Source: an uncultured Nostocoides sp. (GTDB lineage: Bacteria > Actinomycetota > Actinomycetes > Actinomycetales > Dermatophilaceae). Taken from it: DNA of 17,354 nucleotides. Both the position numbers and the translations under genes were made by a program. The stretch lies in assembly GCA_936931335.1 (NCBI GenBank), contig CAKZIH010000176.1, positions 1 through 17,354 of the forward strand. Direction: 5' to 3'. Within the stretch, counting starts at the first letter, position 1; the number at the start of each line of letters is the position of its first letter. The notes under the pieces were generated by a model that saw only the letters and a program-made list of their open reading frames with translations, was not told where the DNA came from and ran no database searches. This document shows, piece by piece, positions 13,504 through 17,354 of this stretch.

Positions 13504-14098
13504 TCCGGCGAGCGGTCTGCACCCGGCGCTGGCGGCGCGATTCAGCCCGACGCTCTTCGATCTAGAGGTGACCATCTCCGCGACGGAGGTCGACACCCTG
13601 CTGGAGGCGGCGCGCCGGGCGCCGTCGGCGGGGAACTCGCAGCCGTGGCGCTTCATCGTGGCGCGGCGAGGGGATGCAATTCATCGGCGAGTGACGCCAT
13701 ACCTCGTGCGGAGTTCGGCGGCGTGGGCGCCGGCGGCATCGCTGCTGGTGGTCAACCTCGCCCAGGTCTTCGTCGAGGAAACCGACGACTGGGAGTACTC
13801 GGAGTTCTCGCGCTATGACCTGGGGCAGGCGGTCGCGCATATGACGATCCAGGGTTTGGCGATGGGGCTGGACTCGCACCAGTTCCGCGCGTTCGATCGC
13901 GAGGGGCTGGTGCGCGAGTTCGCGGTCCCGCCGCATCTGGAGGTCACCTCGATAACCGCCTTCGGGCGTGCGGCACCGGGGGCGCGAGAGGTGGTCGCTC
14001 CCGGAACCAGCCGGGAGCGCGCCGACCTGAGCGCGATCACCTGGGCTCGGGTGGATGACATGAGCGAGGCTCCGGCCGAGCGGGACCGGCTAGCGTGA
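13484..14098 (+). CDS. Nitroreductase-family protein
   Basis: A 204-residue FMN-dependent oxidoreductase of the NAD(P)H nitroreductase fold. The FMN-binding signature is ARRAPSAGNSQPWRF (residues 43-57). A middle segment, FSRYDLGQAVAHMTIQGLAM, and GLDSHQFRAF correspond to the conserved dimer-interface helix and following strand. Substrates of the family include nitroaromatics, quinones and flavins, but the natural one here is unknown. I chose ATG at 13484 because the upstream frame in the DUF1203 gene is noise; the Shine-Dalgarno signal is weak, consistent with coupling to the overlapping DUF1203 gene. The C-terminal 20 residues are charged and probably not part of the core. Confidence 0.85.
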   Translation: MTSCLSDPASGLHPALAARFSPTLFDLEVTISATEVDTLLEAARRAPSAGNSQPWRFIVARRGDAIHRRVTPYLVRSSAAWAPAASLLVVNLAQVFVEETDDWEYSEFSRYDLGQAVAHMTIQGLAMGLDSHQFRAFDREGLVREFAVPPHLEVTSITAFGRAAPGAREVVAPGTSRERADLSAITWARVDDMSEAPAERDRLA

Positions 14099-14137
14099 GC
14101 GACCGCAGGCAGATCCCGAACCGAGAGGATGCGCACC

Positions 14138-14617
14138 ATGGGTGAGGTCGTCGACTTCGTCACCGTATCTACGGACGGACTGGAATCATCGCCGGTCGCT
14201 CCCGCCCTGGCTGGCCTGCGCGCCAACGAGTCCCGGTACTTCCACAACAAGTACGACCACCCGTTCACCGTCCAGGCGCACACCGAGGTCCCCGAGACGC
14301 TGGTCTGGGTGGAGCGAATTCTGCGCGAGGAGCGTGGCATCGAGATTGCGGCGCGTCCGCTGCAGGTGGCGATCTGCGATGTCGACGGCATCCACTGGGT
14401 GCACGTTTTCTACGAGTCGGGGCTCGCGATCAATGTGCTGTGGACGGTCGCGGACAGCGGCAAGCGCGCGGTGGGCTTCAAGCTCTCCGACGGCATGGAG
14501 GTCCCCGCCGAACTCTCCGCGTTCAAGTTCGCCCGCCAGAAGTCCAAGCTCGCCGGCACCATCCGCGGCTCCTACTTCGTGATCAAGGGCGACTACCCGC
14601 CCCCGGCCGCAGACTGA
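14138..14617 (+). CDS. Hypothetical protein, beta-rich
   Basis: A 159-residue protein I do not recognise. It has a negatively charged N-terminus (MGEVVDFVTVSTDG), a middle section (HPFTVQAHTEVPETLVWVER, then LQVAICDVDGIHWVHVFYES) made of likely strands, and a Lys/Arg-rich end (FKFARQKSKLAGTIRG) before GDYPPPAAD. No signal peptide or membrane segment. The start is ATG at 14138, with GAGAGG about 8 bases upstream; an ATG at 14129 directly abuts that Shine-Dalgarno sequence and is unlikely. It stands alone between the nitroreductase gene (39 bases away) and the GNAT gene, and codon use looks like that of its neighbours, so it is likely a real expressed gene. Confidence 0.7.
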   Translation: MGEVVDFVTVSTDGLESSPVAPALAGLRANESRYFHNKYDHPFTVQAHTEVPETLVWVERILREERGIEIAARPLQVAICDVDGIHWVHVFYESGLAINVLWTVADSGKRAVGFKLSDGMEVPAELSAFKFARQKSKLAGTIRGSYFVIKGDYPPPAAD

Positions 14618-14697
14618 GCTCCGAACCCCGTATGCCGCCCTCGGTGTCGCGTGGGTAACGCTGACGGAGCGGTCGGAGTAGGGCGATAACGTCGGGT

Positions 14698-15288
14698 ATG
14701 GCCAGCGAACCTGCATACACGATCGCCGCGCTCAGCCCCGAGACGTGGCCGGCATTCGAGGCACTCGTGCAACGGCACAACGGCATCTTCGGTGGGTGCT
14801 GGTGCATCTGGTTCCACCCCGATGGGCCGGAGCGCGGCCAGGGTGCCGACGCCAACCGGGAAATGAAGAAGGCGTATGTCGAGCAGGGCAAGGCACACGC
14901 CGCCTTGGTGATGGACGGCGATGAAGCCATCGCGTGGGCTGAGTTCGGCACCCCCGAGGAACTACCGACGCTCCACCACCGCAAGGAGTATGACGCGACC
15001 AAGGCCGCCGACCCCGACTACCGGATCACCTGCGTCTTCGTCGACAAACGGCATCGGCGCCAGGGCGTGACCGAGTTAGCGATCACGGGCGCCCTGGACC
15101 TCATCGCCAAGGCCGGCGGTGGGGTTGTCGAGTCCTATCCGCACGACCTGACCAATCAGACCAAGAAGATGTCGTCGTCATTCCTCTATAACGGCACCCG
15201 GAGCTTGTATGAGCGTCTCGGCTTCACCTACGACCGGCCCAAGGGCCTGAAAAACTGCGTCATGGTCAAGACAGTCAAGCCCGCATGA
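14698..15288 (+). CDS. GNAT-family N-acetyltransferase
   Basis: A 196-residue acetyltransferase that would move an acetyl group from acetyl-CoA to an amine; the acceptor is unknown. The CoA-binding motif A is CVFVDKRHRRQGVTELAITG (about 117-136), with the R-x2-GxG/A-like RRQGV turn. The C-terminal YNGTRSLYERLGFTYDRP is the typical motif B end. The N-terminus contains a Cys/Trp-rich segment (GGCWCIWFHP), which occurs in a subset of GNATs. Its stop overlaps the NUDIX start in ATGA, so the two are translationally coupled. No strong Shine-Dalgarno sequence is visible. Confidence 0.85.
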   Translation: MASEPAYTIAALSPETWPAFEALVQRHNGIFGGCWCIWFHPDGPERGQGADANREMKKAYVEQGKAHAALVMDGDEAIAWAEFGTPEELPTLHHRKEYDATKAADPDYRITCVFVDKRHRRQGVTELAITGALDLIAKAGGGVVESYPHDLTNQTKKMSSSFLYNGTRSLYERLGFTYDRPKGLKNCVMVKTVKPA

Positions 15289-15707
15289 CGGGCGACCTCG
15301 AGACGGCCCCCCGTACGCAGATCGCGGCCGCCCTCCTGGTGCGCGATGGCCAGGTGCTCTTGGCCCACCGGCACCCGGCGCGGCGGTGGTATGCCGACTG
15401 CTGGGATCTGGTCGGCGGCCATGTCGAGCCGGGTGAACTGCCATACCAGGCGATCGTTCGGGAGTGCGTCGAAGAACTCGGGGTGCACATCCGCGGTCCG
15501 CAGCCATTCCCGATGCCGTTCAACGATCCGACCCTCGAGATGCATGCCTTCCTCGTCACGGCCTGGGACGGGGAGCCCGCCAACCTTGCGCCCGACGAAC
15601 ACGACGATCGGCGGTGGTTTCGGCCCGACGAACTCACCCACCTCACGCTGGCCGATCCGGCCGCCCTACCGAGCATCCTTGCTGCCGTCGGCACCGCTAT
15701 CCGCTGA
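15285..15707 (+). CDS. NUDIX hydrolase
   Basis: A 140-residue nucleoside-diphosphate-X hydrolase. The Nudix box GGHVEPGELPYQAIVRECVE plus ELGV (about residues 44-67) matches GX5EX7REUXEEXGU with all metal-binding residues. The protein begins with IAAALLVRDGQVLLAHRHP, a typical first strand pair. MutT-like sanitation of oxidised nucleotides is one option; the substrate cannot be set from the sequence. The start overlaps the GNAT stop, and the 3' end overlaps the convergent luciferase-like gene by 42 bases. Confidence 0.9.
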   Translation: MTGDLETAPRTQIAAALLVRDGQVLLAHRHPARRWYADCWDLVGGHVEPGELPYQAIVRECVEELGVHIRGPQPFPMPFNDPTLEMHAFLVTAWDGEPANLAPDEHDDRRWFRPDELTHLTLADPAALPSILAAVGTAIR

Positions 15708-16748
15708 GGCGAATGCGGGCACGACCTCGGCGATGAAGCGCTGCAAGGACGCCTTCTTGTCCTCGTGCGACATGGAGTTGTCGATCCAGTAGCTGTATTC
15801 GTCCACGCCGAGTTCGCCGTAGTGCCGGATCCGCTCGATCACGGTGTCCGCGTCGCCGATCATCGCGGAACGGTGGATGGCCTCCAGGTCGAACTCGGGC
15901 CGCTGGGCGAACTGCTCGATCGGCGCCGGCGGCAGGAAGCCGTTGGTCGGCGGCTGCTTGCCGAACGCCCAGGACGAGAACGTCCGGTAGAAGGTGGAGA
16001 TCGCCTCTGCGGCCGGCTGCCAGCCGTCGGTGTCCTCCTTCGCGTGGACGAAGGTATGCCGCAGACACATCAGCTCGGGCCGGGACCCCCCCGGGTTCGC
16101 CTCCACCGCCGCGCCGAACTTGCGCGCCAGGTCGGCGACCTCCTCGTCGTCCTTGAGCAGCGGGGTGACCATCACATTGAAGCCATTGCTGACCGCGAAC
16201 TTGTGGGTGTCGGGGTCGCGGGCCGCGATCCAGATCGGCGGTCCGTCCTGCTGCACCGGCTTGGGGACACTCGTCGAGACCGGGAAGCTCCAGTGCTCTC
16301 CGTCATGGGCGTAGTCGCCCTGCCACAACTTCTTGACGGCGGGGGCGAGCTCGCGCAGGTAGCTGCCGCCGTCGGTGGCCGGCATACCGCCCGCCAGCCG
16401 GTCGAACTCGAATTGATAGGCACCCCGGGCGATCCCCATCTCGGCCCGCCCGTTGCTGAGGACATCCAGCAGAGCGCCCTCGCCTGCCGCGCGAATGGGG
16501 TTCCAGAAGGGCGCGATGATGGTGCCGGCACCCAGCCGGATCGTTGAGGTCTGGCCGGCCAGGTAGCCCAGGAGCACCATCGGGTTGGGCGAGATGGTGT
16601 ATTCCATCGCGTGGTGCTCGCCGATCCAGACCGTGCTGAAACCGCCGGCCTCGGCGATCTGGGTCAGCTCGGTGAGATTGGCGACCAACTCGCGGTGGGA
16701 GATCGACTCATCCCAGCGCTCCATGTGGACGAATAGGGAAAAGCGCAT
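15666..16748 (-). CDS. LLM-class flavin-dependent oxidoreductase (luciferase-like)
   Basis: A 360-residue TIM-barrel monooxygenase of the bacterial luciferase family, which uses reduced FMN or F420. The start MRFSLFVHMERWDE and the strand GFSTVWIGEHHAMEY (with the conserved EHH) are typical, as are LAGQTSTIRLGAGTIIAPFW and NGRAEMGIARGAYQFEFDRL. PPIWIAARDPDTHKFAVSNG is the later family block. The start is ATG at 16748, with AAGGAG 6 bases upstream; the preceding GTG at 16751 is less good. It lies 45 bases downstream of the aldehyde dehydrogenase on the same strand, so the pair likely forms an operon for oxidising one substrate family; the luciferase/aldehyde link is suggestive but unproven. 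Confidence 0.9.
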   Translation of the reverse strand: MRFSLFVHMERWDESISHRELVANLTELTQIAEAGGFSTVWIGEHHAMEYTISPNPMVLLGYLAGQTSTIRLGAGTIIAPFWNPIRAAGEGALLDVLSNGRAEMGIARGAYQFEFDRLAGGMPATDGGSYLRELAPAVKKLWQGDYAHDGEHWSFPVSTSVPKPVQQDGPPIWIAARDPDTHKFAVSNGFNVMVTPLLKDDEEVADLARKFGAAVEANPGGSRPELMCLRHTFVHAKEDTDGWQPAAEAISTFYRTFSSWAFGKQPPTNGFLPPAPIEQFAQRPEFDLEAIHRSAMIGDADTVIERIRHYGELGVDEYSYWIDNSMSHEDKKASLQRFIAEVVPAFASADSGADGSKDAR

Positions 16749-16793
16749 CACATACTCCTTGTTGTCTCGACGATCGCAACTGACGCGAGGCGC

Positions 16794-17354
16794 TTAGCTG
16801 CGCATGACGAATGGGTCGGCGACCGGGTCCTCGCTGGTGTTGATCCAGACGCTCTTGAGCCGGGTGTATTCCTTGATCGTCTCCTGGCCGTGCTCCACGC
16901 CGACCCCGCTGCTCTTGAAGCCCTGGCGTGGTGACATCGGCGACATCGCCCGGTAGGTGTTGACCCAGACCGTTCCCGCCTCGAGCCGCCCCGCCACGCG
17001 ATGCGCCCGGCTGAGGTTCCTCGTCCAGATGCCGGCCGCGAGACCGTAGTCGGTGTCATTCGCGAGCGCGACGACCTCGTCCTCGCTGTCAAACGGCATG
17101 ATCGCGGCGACCGGACCGAAGATCTCCTCGCGCACCACGCGCATGTCGTTGTTGACATCCACGAGCACGGTCGGCTCATAGAAGTAACCGCCCAGGCCGG
17201 CATCCGTCGCCTGGCCGCCGACCAGGACGGTGGCGCCCTCACTGCGACCGAGGTCCACATAGCCGGCGACCTTGTCGCGCTGGTCGGCGAACGCCAAGGG
17301 CCCGATCTCGGTGGCATCGTCCAGCGGGTCGCCCATCACGATGGACTTGGCCCG
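16794..17354 (-). CDS. Aldehyde dehydrogenase, C-terminal part (runs off window)
   Basis: At least 186 residues of an NAD(P)-dependent aldehyde dehydrogenase; the 5' end lies beyond the right edge. Visible family blocks are MGDPLDDATEIGPLA, the EEIFGPV motif (MRVVREEIFGPVAAIMPFD), and NDTDYGLAAGIWTRNLSRAH. The stretch GTVWVNTYRAMSPMSPRQGF replaces the common 'VWVN..P..PFGG.K.SG' form, followed by KSSGVGVEHGQETIKEYTRL. The catalytic cysteine would be upstream of the window and was not seen. It precedes the luciferase-like gene and probably shares its transcript. Confidence 0.92.
   Translation of the reverse strand, partial: RAKSIVMGDPLDDATEIGPLAFADQRDKVAGYVDLGRSEGATVLVGGQATDAGLGGYFYEPTVLVDVNNDMRVVREEIFGPVAAIMPFDSEDEVVALANDTDYGLAAGIWTRNLSRAHRVAGRLEAGTVWVNTYRAMSPMSPRQGFKSSGVGVEHGQETIKEYTRLKSVWINTSEDPVADPFVMRS

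Noticed and set aside
1..17354. CRISPR array, tRNA or rRNA genes
   Set aside because: No regularly spaced repeats, cloverleaf-like sequence or conserved rRNA stretches were seen on reading both strands.

Overview
The window is high-GC DNA with the gene style of an actinobacterium: dense small genes, frequent GTG starts, many ATGA or GTGA stop/start overlaps, and an actinobacterial-type L,D-transpeptidase. I cannot name the genus; Micrococcales is a guess.

Layout. Positions 1-2730 are nested mobile DNA on the minus strand. An ISL3-family insertion sequence (outer end near 2730) has its transposase gene interrupted after the first catalytic Asp region by a group II intron (about 2146 to 58). 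The intron is itself damaged: its reverse transcriptase has a one-base frameshift and its domain V is cut half-way. Positions 2761-3666 (minus) hold an HNH-like zinc protein. Positions 3667-4176 hold decayed small genes, including what looks like the C-terminal half of an AlpA-type excisionase.

Positions 4177-8453 (minus) are the most interesting part: five genes, each overlapping the next by 4 bases (GTGA or ATGA). In transcription order they are a small H-x3-RY-x2-RV protein, a 409-residue protein with a winged-helix look, an AAA+/ORC-like ATPase, a PD-(D/E)xK nuclease, and a zinc-ribbon protein. The set behaves as one operon and reads like a mobile-island defence or DNA-processing system. 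It matches no named system that I can recognise. A 23-bp inverted repeat sits in its leader.

Positions 8763-17354 look like ordinary host chromosome with local decay. They hold an antibiotic-biosynthesis-monooxygenase-fold protein, a short HTH regulator next to a broken NTF2-like gene, an L,D-transpeptidase, and a TetR regulator. The TetR gene faces a palindrome-rich operator and the remnant of an MFS transporter. These are followed by a coupled small ORF and a DUF1203 gene, a nitroreductase, an unknown conserved-looking protein, a coupled GNAT/NUDIX pair, and a convergent luciferase-like monooxygenase downstream of an aldehyde dehydrogenase that runs off the right edge.

No tRNA, rRNA or CRISPR array was seen.
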